Positions 22,148 to 32,759 of a stretch of 58,488 nucleotides of DNA are shown piece after piece. The notes under the pieces are model-generated. The model ran no database searches and was not told the origin of the DNA. It saw only the letters and a list, made by a program, of their open reading frames with translations. Origin of the DNA: Leucogyrophana mollusca (Eukaryota; Basidiomycota; Agaricomycetes; Boletales); the NCBI GenBank assembly GCA_021014945.1, contig MU266507.1, positions 1-58,488 of the forward strand. The letters run 5' to 3'. The position numbers and the translations under genes are program-made. The stretch's first letter is position 1, and every line of letters begins with the position of its first letter.

Positions 22148-24332
22148 TCAGAAGTCAACAAATGGGTCATGTCGCGATGGTTCTCCGAATCGAATTACCT
22201 GGTTCGAGTTCGCAGAGGGACGGCACATTCTATCCGCCATGTAGGGGCCCAACAGTATCTGCGACGCACCCCTGTGATAAATCTTGATTACCGTCAGTAC
22301 CTTGAGTCCAGCAAGCACCTCAACCAAGGTCAGGGTTTTGTCTAAGAAAGTCCTCCACAGCGGATTCGCCCGCAACCCATGCTTATCAGCATATTTGTCC
22401 AACCAATGAAGAGCATGTCTTATCGGATATTCTGTCATGTCGAGCTCGACCACCACCCAGCCATAGTATGGATTCACACTCTGCATGCTTGTGACGAGCT
22501 GCTTGAGGCGTCTCTCGATCCACAAGGATATTTCGATCGTTCGGAGCAGCGATAAACTTCGCGCTATGTCTCGTGAGGGTGGTGAACCTGTGTTCTTGCT
22601 CAGAAGTGACCGATCAAAGATACATGGCCGACGGGGTGCACCTACCTACAGCCAACTTGAGGGCCTTGCACCGCGATCGATGAGACGTTTTCCATGCAGA
22701 TCGTTGGCACTGTTTAGAGCAATACCAAGCAATCAGACACCCCGAGCACCGGTGAAGTGGCGGGATATCCCCCGCTCGATGGCACTGGATAACGGGTTGG
22801 TGAGCACGGCCGACGTCGAGCTTGAGAGAAACGAAGGAAACAACTTGCGTCTGGTCCGCTACACCTATCACTGGGCGCAGTTGTCGCTTTGGCCTTCTTC
22901 TGCAGGTTGATGTGCGCGTGCGCAACATCTTTGAAGTACGTCCAGCATTTCCACAGTTGCACATCCCGCTGGGCGTGCTTTTCAAGCCCGCGAGAAGAGA
23001 TCCTCTCGAGGGACATGGCTGTTGCAGTCACGACTCTGTCGTAGATGAAGAACCTCGGAAGTATCCTGAGAATTTCTAGGTCTTCATCGTCACGGCCCTT
23101 GGGCTCTACTCCTTCACTCGCAAGGACCCCGGTCTGCAAAATTGCATCCAAAATTCGGAATCGAAGTGCTTCACAGACAGATGACACGTCGTCATCTGCG
23201 CATACCAGCGCGAGCGACACATACCGATATCCTCCGTACAGACCCGTACGCCTGAAGGTCAGTCCGGCCATGGGCTGCTCGTATGGTGGATAAAACCTGC
23301 GCTGCCTGCCTGGGATCTCGACAAGAACCCGTGGCCAGATTTGGGAGAGAGCGGTGACAACGACGGAAATCGAGCCAATGGATATGAGCTCCTCGCGGAT
23401 TGAAGGGTCCTGTCTGCTGCACAGCACCATGATATTCATACAGTGCTGGAAGGCCGCTGCTATTTGTGCCGTCTCGGCCTCTAATTCGTCAACGGGCTGA
23501 AGTGTACAGAGATTTCTCGCCTGGCCAGCGAGTTGTCGAACGTGTTTGAGACTGATGGACGCCATGGGAGCCTGCCCCCCTACCAGGTCTATAAACGGGG
23601 AGCATCCCGCAGTGGGCAATGCCAGACCGTTAAGTACAAATGCGAAAACGGTCGTCCGGAGGGACATGACCACGTTTCTCCCGACGTCGTCAGCGAGACT
23701 GACATCATGCTTTAGGTTGATCACTATGCACCACAACTGGGCAAGGATTTTTTTCAGGCCATGCGAGAACGTTCCGAAGTGTTGGTTCGTTGCAGGCTCT
23801 GCAAGGTGCTGCGCTTCGCAAGACGATATCAACGCTTGTTGCACAACCGCTACAGCCTCCCCTTTCGTCACTGATAAACCGGCCATCGAGGAATAAGTGT
23901 CGGAGGGTTGCAGAAGAAAATGGTGATGGAAAAACAATAGCCAAGGAAGATGAACATGCGACTTAGAAGCCAATGCTTCTTCAAACAACTCGTCGTCCAC
24001 GGCAGCATTGAGCGAGCACATACAGGCGATAGAGATGATTGAGAGTTTCGCGAGCATGATGTTGTTTACCACCCCTTGCTCGATTTTCTTCGGAACACGA
24101 GATGGATCCAGGTGGATGTGAAAGACCGGAACGAGGACATCTAAGTGTTGTTTCAGGTGCGGGATGGCGGAGCTAAGCTTCCCGAGGTGTTCGAGCGAGT
24201 CACCGATCGCACGTTCTGCCCACCCCTGCCGGAGTCAAGATCTGTCGACACCCGACGGTAGTATTGTGTACTTACCTGGGCAGCTACGGGAAGGGCTTTC
24301 AGAGCAAGTCTCTCCTGCGCGTTCAGAGACAT
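22148..24332 (-). CDS. MYND-type zinc-finger protein of the Agaricomycete type
   Basis: Exon 1 complement(24276..24332) encodes MSLNAQERLALKALPVAAQ. Exon 2 runs from 24225 to about 22780 as one long helical, armadillo-like open region (~480 residues). A further exon carries the MYND-like segment, and the last ends at 22148. The Cys/His segment reads HRCSGC, WYCSKQC and HRSRC, i.e. the second half of a MYND finger, known to mediate protein-protein contacts. The expected first Cys pair is not obvious, so either the exon 2/3 junction (between ~22720 and 22790) is mis-drawn or the finger is partly lost. A 43-bp intron (GTGCAC...GAG) near 22570..22630 restores the frame into the C-terminal ~160 residues. 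Function unknown; this family is highly expanded in mushrooms and relatives. Confidence 0.7.
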
Positions 24333-25356
24333 GATCGTTGGTAGATGGGTGGTCTGAAGCTTACCGCGGTGAAAATGCATTCAACTTAAAGTTGATGCGG
24401 ATCGTTGCCAGAAGCTCGTAGATCACTCCAGCCTTCGCTCTTCCTAGTCCCAATGATGGCTCTTCATATGAAGCTCGAAGCTTGACGCTCGAAAGTCACA
24501 GGTCGGACCACGACAGACAAACGCAGTTTTTGATACGGACGTTGAAGCTTTGGAACGATGACAAAACCCTCGGAGAGCCTGAGGTCCCGCCCAGGGCCAC
24601 CTTCGCCCGGGATCATCAGGTTTGGATGTAAGCTCGTGATTCACCAGCCTAGCCAATGGCCAATCAAGTCGCATACTGCTCGTCTGTATATAAGAGGTGC
24701 CACTGCTGGTCAGCCGGTGACGAGTCTAGCCTTGACTCGGATGCTGGTGATGGTTAGTCGATCGCTGTCATTATTTAACGTTTGGTTACTAACTAGCTCC
24801 AAGTAATTTGAGTCGTCGACCTCTGGACTGTAGTTGGAGGCCTTCATCGTGGTCATCCTGAAGATCAAGTAACACTGCACACAATTACCTTCGGTGGGGG
24901 TTACATATATGGACGATGATCGATGATCGATGGTTTTCGACCTGCAAATAAAAAGCTAGAACATATCGACTGTCATGTTTTTAAGGTCGGCTACTGCAGG
25001 CCAGTAAAAAGCACTTCGCGCTCTTCGTCACACTTCGACATATAACCAATGAAATCCAAACAAGCGATCATATATTCCGGTTCTAATACTAGTAGAACAA
25101 CGCGTACGGTATCGATGTTGCATATGGCGGGAGCCCGCCCAGGACGGTCAGTAAAGTAGGTATACGGAGGAAAAATATACAACGAAAAAGAGTGTACTTC
25201 AATAAAACCGTCGAGCACTGTAAGATGTCGATTCCTCTTCCTCCTCCTGATCCCCCCGACAAGTTCCACGTTGCTTTTAACTTACTTAAACTTGTAGATC
25301 ACATCACCCCATCGCGTCGGTAGTATCGAGCCGGTACAGTGGGAGGCCGCGAAAAA
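24333..25356. other. Gene-free stretch
   Basis: Contains the putative promoter of the MYND gene (24333..24700) and a simple duplicated GATGATCGAT tract at ~24915. A 92-codon minus-strand frame (24991..25269) has no recognisable features. No gene supported. Confidence 0.45.
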
Positions 25357-27454
25357 CTACGCGGAGTCCTCCTGCATAACGACCTTGAGGGCCTGTTCCG
25401 ATCTCGGACGCACGGAGCATTTGAAGCGGTTGGGTGTCCTATTCATGCCAAAATCAGCTCACACCTCAAAAAGCAGGAAAAAACCGCCCAACACCCACCT
25501 GAAAACCGAGTTATCAAACACAACCTCAGGATCGACCTCATTCCCCTTCTCGTCAACCGCCCTGCCAATGTCGAGCGTAGCCAGCATGGAAACCATCAGT
25601 AACCACGCCGAGGACTCGACGAGGTTGGCGCCTGGGCAGCGCCTGATTTTCACGGAAATGAAAAGCGTTTGCGTAAATGCAACGTTACGAGGCGATTCGG
25701 AGCCGACTTACCGACGCCCAAAGCCGAATACGTAGGTCCGCGGATCACGCCGGCGCTCCGCAATCTCGTCAACGGCGGCGTCGAGGAAACGCTCGGGGCG
25801 GAAGGCGTCTGGGTCGGGGTATAGTTTCTCGTCGCGGAGGATTGCCCTGGCAATAACCAGTGAGTATGATAAGAGCTATAGGTGAAGAGCGGGCCGTACC
25901 AGATATTACCAAACACCAGCGAGCCCTTGGGTATGTACATCCCTTCGTAAATATCGTCCTCCATCAGCCTATGCGGGAGATCTGTGCAGCAAGTCAGTTC
26001 CGTCCTATCGAGCCTGACGGCCTACACAAAGACGCACTGAGAGGTACAGGTACACCCCAACGCAAGCACTCAGTGAAGATCGCGTTGCAGTATGGAAGCG
26101 CCTCGCGGTCGTCACAAGTCGGCAACCTGTTAGGGCCTACGACGGCGTCTAACTCGGCCTGGGCGCGCTCAAGTACATCTGGGTGCTGGACCATTGCGAG
26201 AATAAAGTGGGAGATGACAGTGATAGTCTAGGAAGCACAAGCAGTCAGGATGAATTAGACAGCGAAGAGAAATAGAGACACTTACGGTGTCAATGCTAGC
26301 AGAGTACATCGAATTCGCCGTCCATCGTACGTCAAAGTCGTGTTGTGCGTCGGCCGCAGTGTCTTTGCTCTTGGGATCTGAGTCCATGAGCATAGAGACA
26401 AACGACGCGCGGGCGGTGCCCCGTTTCTGCGGATCATCGACACCCTGTTAGTCCGCTTCGATGGAGCCGAAAGAACAGCTCAACAAACCATTTCCTCGAG
26501 GACAAACTCGAATGGCTTGTCCACGAATTCTTCCATCTTCTTCTTCCACACCATGGCGTTACGCTTGAAGCCTGCACCAGGGAACCATGTCGGAATATGT
26601 TTCACTATAGAAAACAGCCTCCCATCAGTATTCACTCTACGACAGACGAAAGCCACAAGCACGTACATGAAGGGAAAATATCCACAGGCCAAATACCGCC
26701 GCCACTGGCGATCCTGTTAGACAAAAGCGAGACACACTCCTCCGCAAGTTTCAAGAACGCGTCGTCGTTCGATTTGACCTGGTGGCCATATACAACAAGA
26801 AGCGTCAGACCCCCTGCGTACCTCCGGATGTGCTCCTGGTATTCTCCGGGAGCAGCAAGGAGTCGCCGGAGGAAGGGACGTGATTCAAGCTCGAGGAGAG
26901 GGTGGTAGGTTTTGATGCTTGAAGGGCCGAGAGCGGTTTGCATAAGCTTACGCTGCCGGCGAGAGGTATCGCCGTAGGGCGTGAACGCCACCATGTTCTC
27001 GCATCCACATCTGTGGCTTATAAGCACATGCACACCATCACATACATAAAAACGGGCTCACAGTTCACCGGCCATGACGAGTTTAGGTTTATCGGAGTAA
27101 AGCGCGCCGCGCTTCTCAAGAAGCTCAAAGGTAGCTTCTGGGGTATTGAGGAAGACGAGGCCCTGTCCAAAGACATGGAGGTATGTGATGCGTCCTACAC
27201 ACCCACCATCATACCAACGATCAATGCACAACCAAAGCCAAAAGTCTCGCTCAGCACGTACCATACTCCTTCGCCCACCGGGCAGCGACGAGCCACAGCT
27301 CCTTCGCCGTCAGATCCCGAACGTTGCCAAGGAGCGGGACCGGTTTCGGACCCGGAGGATATGGCGCGGGGGGTTTTGCCTTTGTGGCTGAGCGGTAGAG
27401 TACATACCCCACTGCTGCAAGGACAAATGCGAGAAGAGACGTAGGTGATGCCAT
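25357..27454 (-). CDS. Cytochrome P450 monooxygenase
   Basis: Multi-exon gene, start ATG at 27454, stop at 25357. N-terminal membrane anchor (SPTSLLAFVLAAVGYVLY) and Pro-rich hinge (PPGPKPVPLLGN). Next are a C-helix segment (TPYGDTSRRQRKLM), an I-helix with the S-A-S-I-D-T oxygen-binding motif (~26295), the K-helix ExxR as E-C-L-R (Glu codon 26069..26071) and PERF (~25800). The heme loop FGFGRRRCPGA has its Cys ligand at 25636..25638. A 69-bp intron (25643..25711) interrupts the heme loop after the second Arg. ER-bound heme-thiolate enzyme needing a P450 reductase; the overall look is that of the fungal families annotated as O-methylsterigmatocystin oxidoreductase-like, and the substrate is unknown. 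No biosynthetic cluster surrounds it. Confidence 0.9.
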
Positions 27455-28235
27455 TGCGCTGGCTAACGGGTGGTAGAGCAAGTAGAGAAGAGAAGGGAAG
27501 ATATATATTGAGTATCTAAGGAAAGAGCCTGAGAGAAGAGAAGTTGATGGTAGAAAAAGGACTAAGTCTGAGTGTGGCCCTTGTGCTTTATACGCGACCA
27601 GGACGGAGAAGAAGCACTAATCTCGTTATATATCAGGTCTAGGTACAGCTTCGCGGCGTTTAAACCATCCTCCATTCCCCTTCCCTATATGTTTCTCCCT
27701 TTATCTTCATATTATGTAGGTTACGCATCCGAAATGTAAGTTAGGCTTCAAGTTTACGATTCAGCTCCTCTGCGTCTCAGACACTCCACTTGGGCGCAAA
27801 ATATCGGCGGATTGAGCATCGTGTGAGGCTCGGCGCTGTGGGCCAAAGGGGACTGGCAACGCGACGTATCGGCCTCGAGGCCCACAAAAATACTCCCGCA
27901 GTCTTCCGCATCACCGTCAAAAATACCTCCGCATCACCGTCCCTGACACGGCAATTACACCAATGATATGTCATGATCACCCTGGCCCGGAGCCAAGAAA
28001 AACACGGAGACATTCCATTATCGGAAATCCTATGACACAAATCGAAGCCGTCAGATAACGCGATGCAATGATGAGGCTACATAGGCGATCGATAGAGTAC
28101 ATGTTGTACAAAATCATAAGTACTGTACTCTACACGTTTGCTGTTGAAAGTGAAAGTCAAAGACCAACCTGAGTGAGATCCAAATAAACCCAGAGATAAA
28201 GGTTGAATGGTATATAACCCCCTACCCAGAGCTCA
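27455..28235. other. Gene-free stretch upstream of the P450 gene
   Basis: A TATATAT tract lies ~50 bp upstream of the P450 start (27500..27510) and may be its TATA element. The remainder to 28235 shows no conserved frame. Confidence 0.45.
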
Positions 28236-30500
28236 CTAATACTCCCCCTCCACCTCGACCAAATCCTCCCCGAAGTCCTCCATCCTTATGATCCTAAAGC
28301 GATCTCCATACCCACCCTCACCTCCTCCTCCCTCATTTCCCCCAAACTCCCTCTTCCACGCCCGGCTCAGCCCCTCTTCCCACGCATAAAGCTCCACCCT
28401 CCACCCCTTCCTCAGCGCCGTCCTCACAGGCCCCAAAAAACCCTCATCACTAAACTGTCCCACGTTCCCATCCCCAGTCGCTAGCACGATTGTAGCATTC
28501 GGCGGGGGCACGTCGACGGCTGCGATTGCCTGGTGTAACTTCAGCTGCAGGAGCTCATCGACACCTTGTTCGCGGTAGCGGATGCGTGTCGGGGTGGTGT
28601 GCGGGTTGGTCGAGGAGTTCGCGTTTGCGCCGGAAGGCCGCAACGTGAGGGGTATGTCCGACTCTGTCGACGTGCCATTCCCACCACCAGAAACCTTCCT
28701 CACATGTCCAGGCCCACTTCTCCAACTAGTACTCGTACTCGCAGCTCCTTCAACTCCCACCCTCCTTCCATTCGAACCCTCGATTCGCCTCCCTACCCGA
28801 TCCTGCCCGTCCCCCCGATCCGGTACCCTCGCAAACACCCTCACCTCATACCCCAACTGCTCCGCGCTATCCATAGGCTGATAGAGCGGCGACGAGGTCA
28901 CAAGGCACCGCCTCGTAATGGGACGGCCGCGCTCGAGGAGGAGCGCGAGGGCCGCGTGGGACATTCGTTTGGTTTTCGCGGAGCGGGAGGATGGATTAGA
29001 GGATCGGTGATGATGTCGTTTGAGGTAAGTAAGTAACCCGATGAGGATGTTCGAGCTGTTTGGGATACGCCAGTTTTAGCTAGCGTCGATGAAAGAAGCG
29101 CCAACACAACACCCAGTATCAACGAAAAGGTACTTACTGATCGACAAAAACGTGGATCAACGTATCCCTACCACCAGGAACAGGCCCTCTCGGATCAGAA
29201 AAGTCCGAATCCCCACCGCTACCAGCAAAGTCCTGCGTCAAAAGCGCCGTGATGCGGTCATAGTCCTCAGGGAACTTTAATCTTAGTTTATGTGCCAGAC
29301 AACGGAGCCGCAGGATTTGCGGGTCTGGCGGGATCGTGGAGGGGAGGCGGAGGGTTGGCGTTGATTTAGAGTGTTTGAGGCGGGCGGAGGTGGAATTCGC
29401 GTTCGCGTTCGAGTTTGACGTGGGATGAGGGCGACGAGATTGCGGTGGTGTTGAGGGTGTTTGTCTAAGGTTAGTGTGCTGATTCTCGGATGAGGATGAC
29501 CCCTCCTCTTCTTCCCCGTCCACGTCTGCATCATGATCTACGGGCATCTCAGTGGCTTCTGTCGAAAGTTCTGCCTCGCCTTCCCTTCGAATAATCACGA
29601 CCTGCGGCGTAGAACCAGTGACTTTTGTCTTCTTCCGCCTCCGTTTGCGCCCACGCCGAGGTTCTACGATGTTCCGCCACGTGCTATCCGATGTGGAGCT
29701 GTAATTCGCTTGATGGTGAGCACTAGTATGCGCATGTGGGAGAGTGTGCGCGTGCGGTAGGGTAAGTGTGTGTCGTCCGTCGACTTCGCGCGCTGCAGCT
29801 AGGCGTGCACGTTCTGCTGCGATGAACGTGAAAGCACCGTCGAGAATCCCAAGAGAGGGTTGCTCGGGATCGCTATCTGCCTGTTCGTCCGGGTCTGTAA
29901 TTAAGTGCGGATTTGGGTATGAGCGTCGTACATGTGGGTTGGGTGAAACGGGTCCTGAAGCAGAAGCGTCGGAGCGGCTATCGGTGGTGAGCGTCCGCGG
30001 TGGGAGCTCACCCTCCGTCTCGTCTCCGTCTTCCGTGCGGGAGCGCGAGTGGGCGCCAATAGTACTATGCGAATTCGATGTATTACTATGTGAGTTCTCA
30101 GAGTGAGAAGAGTGTGATGCGAGGTATGATGCGATGGGGAGATGGGACCATACAGTCGAGCCATTGTCATTGTCAGTCACCGAGTCGGACGGAGGGATGC
30201 TCGAAATGGGTGTGGTAGTGGTCGCACCGGTGTCTATACTCACGTGGAGATGGGGTATAAGAGAGCGCGGTGGGGGCTGTAGGTGGCCTAGAGCGCGGAA
30301 TACAGTGTTGAACGCTCCGAGGTCGGGGGATTCTGTGGCAGCGTCAGCGGTACACTCACAGGTGAGCACCGGGTACAAAAACAAGCATATATGAACGCAC
30401 CATCGGACGTGGCGTCGCTGTTCTGCGAATAAGTCGAGAAAGGGCTGATTGGTGGTGGTGAACCAGAGTTGACTGTCGTTTCCGAGCTGGAATGGGGCAT
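28236..30500 (-). CDS. NYN-domain protein (putative endoribonuclease)
   Basis: CDS complement(28236..29055,29138..30332,30401..30500), 704 residues. The NYN (PIN-like) fold is split by two long disordered regions. An N-terminal piece (SPDLGAFNTVFRALGHL) precedes ~330 residues of Ser/Thr/His-rich low-complexity sequence with a basic RRGRKRRRKK patch that could be a nuclear signal. The catalytic-type strand DTLIHVFVDHSNILIGLL (acidic Asp plus Asn) crosses the 29056..29137 intron and leads to RCLVTSSPL, LATGDGNVGQF and WRVELYAWEEGLSRAW at the C-terminus. Family members are Mg-dependent RNases in RNA turnover and meiotic silencing (MARF1-type); activity here is inferred from the retained Asp residues. 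Linker length is unusual. Confidence 0.8.
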
Positions 30501-30961
30501 TACATGGGAGTGTGGGGATGATGAGTTATAATGATATCTGGACTGTGCCAGAGTTAGATGCAAAGCGAGAAGTACTTTATACTAGAAAGACTTTTGTTAT
30601 AACCTGGCCCGATGATTTACAGAGATAAAGTAGAGACAGTGCGGGAGAGGGAGCAGCACTTTGACAGAGGGGAATCAAAGAAACGTGTTACAGGCGTGCG
30701 TTGACTTTGCATGCACGTGATTCAAGCGCGTTCATCTCCTCACCCAACACTTACTCCTTCGTCTCAGTAGCTCTGATAATATTTTCTTCCTGAGGCGAGC
30801 TGCATACTCACCCGAATACATGCTATTCACTAATCAGCTGTGCCGTACACCTATTGAAGTCATACGTTGGGGCGAAACATGCACAACTTGGGAGGTCGGT
30901 GAGCGTGAAACAAGCAACGATTGATTGTAGGTGAAGTAGTCTGATACAGACGAATCTACGT
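30501..30961. other. Intergenic region
   Basis: Promoter region of the NYN gene and 3' flank of the first hydrophobin-like gene. Nothing further recognised. Confidence 0.5.
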
Positions 30962-31324
30962 TTACTCAATGTATGGTTGAGTGCAGTTGTCGGCTCTCAT
31001 GCTTTCCAGCTGGATTAATTGGCTTAAGTAAGTAGTTCTTTGCTATTCCAGTGAGAAAAATTCTCACAGATACTTGCTGGCAGCAGAGAGGCTTCAAGCT
31101 ATCGGGACAAGAGTCATCTTCAAGAACGGGGAAGCACCCCGTGCCATATGTAATTCCCATTTCATCCTAGACGTGTGAAGTGTCAACGCAGTATCAGACC
31201 AAGACCCGCACAAACCGACTTTGCCAGTTTGAGCACAGCACACCCCATCGCCGCCCTCGTCACAAGCGGCGGCAACAGCAACAATGGCGAACGAGACGAG
31301 GGCAAAGATGCGAGAGAAGATCAT
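30962..31324 (-). CDS. Small secreted eight-cysteine hydrophobin-like protein, copy 1
   Basis: CDS complement(30962..31009,31068..31166,31220..31324), 83 residues. Signal peptide MIFSRIFALVSFAIVAVAA, then a mature ~64-residue chain with cysteine pattern C-X7-CC-X15-C-X8-C-X7-CC-X12-C. This order (C, CC, C, C, CC, C) is the hydrophobin signature, and hydrophobins coat hyphae and spores as amphipathic films. The chain is short and rather acidic, so a divergent hydrophobin or another eight-Cys secreted protein are both possible. Both introns (53 and 58 bp) are phase 0 and are confirmed by identical positions in copy 2, 1.1 kb away on the same strand. Confidence 0.75.
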
Positions 31325-31408
31325 GTTGGTGTCGTTAGAAGTAGCAGAGACAAGCTGAACTGCAGATGGCTGTGGAACTGAGGGTATAGCAACGAGACAT
31401 GGGTGCCC

Positions 31409-31414
31409 TTTATA
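31409..31414 (-). promoter_or_regulatory. TATA box of hydrophobin-like copy 1
   Basis: TATAAA 85 bp upstream of the start codon, conserved in position and flanks in copy 2. A shared TTCGCGAAC palindromic element lies ~60 bp further upstream in both copies. Confidence 0.6.
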
Positions 31415-32101
31415 CCTCTCAGACGGTTTCCATCTGACCTTTTGAAATCTTCTTCGAATATTTTCCGTTCGCGAACCTGAACGAGGGTGCCGAAGAGGGA
31501 CGCGTGAGTGATGGGTGTGCACTTCATGACATTTGCTCTTCGCTTCACCTTTCATTTTACCATCGTAGGCCCTTGGGCCTTGGGTACTGAGCGGCTGCTC
31601 TTCGGCGCGAGGGATGAAATGATCACCATTGGTCCATATGACTCAGAGGGAAGTAAAGGTGATGGGCAAACGCCAAGTGCGCGAGTCGGCATGGGCTGAA
31701 GGACGAGGTGGACACCGAGGGCGGGTGGATTTCCGAGCGATTATGGCATTTGTTCACCACCCCGCATTTCATTAGTCCGTCGTCCCACCTACGACAAAAA
31801 CGCAATTCGGGTTTGCAGACACATTAAAAAATTCCGTCTGCTGTTATATTTGCTGCCAATGCGATCAATAGCATAAAATTCATGTTGTACCAATCCGTTT
31901 CACTTGTCCTAACTTTCTCCTTCTAGAAACGAGGTGCTCGGTGAGTCGAATATATTATTCGCTACATAACCGGGTGTACTGTCATCTTATTGAGCTCACA
32001 CTTTGGCGCAGCCGTGACGAAACATGTGTAACCTGGAGAGCCGGCAACAAGCAACGATCGAGCGAAGACAGAGTAATTGGTATGTACACATGAATATACT
32101 T
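31415..32101. other. Spacer between the two hydrophobin-like genes
   Basis: 31415..31620 is the duplicated upstream region of copy 1 and matches 32560..32760 upstream of copy 2. The rest has no recognisable frame. Confidence 0.55.
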
Positions 32102-32465
32102 TTACTCGGTGTCGGGTAGACTGCAGTAGTAACCAGTGCCTCCCGACTAGATTAAACAGCTCCAAGTAAGTAGTTGCTTGCTACTCCAATGAAAAAATTC
32201 TCACAGTTAATTGATCGCAGCAGAGAGACTTCGGGCTGCTGTCGGGGCAGGAGTCGCCGTCTTCGGGGGCGAGGGAGCACCCCCGACCGTATTTAACTCC
32301 CATTTCATCCTAGATGTGATATGTCAACGGGATACCAGACCAAGACATGCACAAACCAACCGTTCCAGTCCTGGTACAGCACAGCGCTTTCTTGTCGTCA
32401 TCACAAGTAGTGGCAGCAACGACGATTGCGAACGAGACGAGAGCAAAGATGCGAGAGAAGATCAT
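32102..32465 (-). CDS. Small secreted eight-cysteine hydrophobin-like protein, copy 2
   Basis: CDS complement(32102..32146,32205..32309,32361..32465), 84 residues. Signal peptide nearly identical to copy 1 (MIFSRIFALVSFAIVVAA); mature cysteine pattern C-X7-CC-X15-C-X9-C-X8-CC-X11-C. The mature chains are much more diverged than the leader, introns and promoter, which suggests relaxed or diversifying selection on the secreted part. Intron positions and phases are identical to copy 1. Likely extracellular or wall-surface; a surface-active role is inferred from the Cys pattern only. The cysteines are all retained, so I see no sign of decay. Confidence 0.75.
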
Positions 32466-32550
32466 GTTGGAGTAGTTATAAGTAGCAGAGACAACCTGAA
32501 CTGCAGATGGACTGTAGAACTGAGGTTATAGCAGCAAGACACGGCTACTC

Positions 32551-32556
32551 TTTATA
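32551..32556 (-). promoter_or_regulatory. TATA box of hydrophobin-like copy 2
   Basis: TATAAA 86 bp upstream of the start codon, in the same context as in copy 1; the TTCGCGAAC element recurs at ~32613. Confidence 0.6.
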
Positions 32557-32759
32557 CCTTTCAGACGCTTTCCATATGACCATTTACATAAAGTTTTCTT
32601 CGAAAATTTTATGTTCGCGAACCTGGGTCCTGGACGAGGGGTGCCGAAGAAGGATGCGTGATGGGCGTGCATCACTATATTCATGGCATTGCTCTTCGCT
32701 TCGCCTTGCATTATATCATTAGACCTTTGGCAGCCTCCCTCGTCAGCGCGAGTAATGGA

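Noticed and set aside
27385..27410. tRNA-like start (GTGGCTGAGCGGTAGAGTA)
   Set aside because: It is the complement of the P450 N-terminal coding region (LYRSATKAK), and no anticodon arm or T-loop follows at tRNA spacing.
28566..29036. Plus-strand frame over the NYN gene
   Set aside because: Shadow of the GC-biased minus-strand coding exon; the NYN motifs lie on the minus strand.
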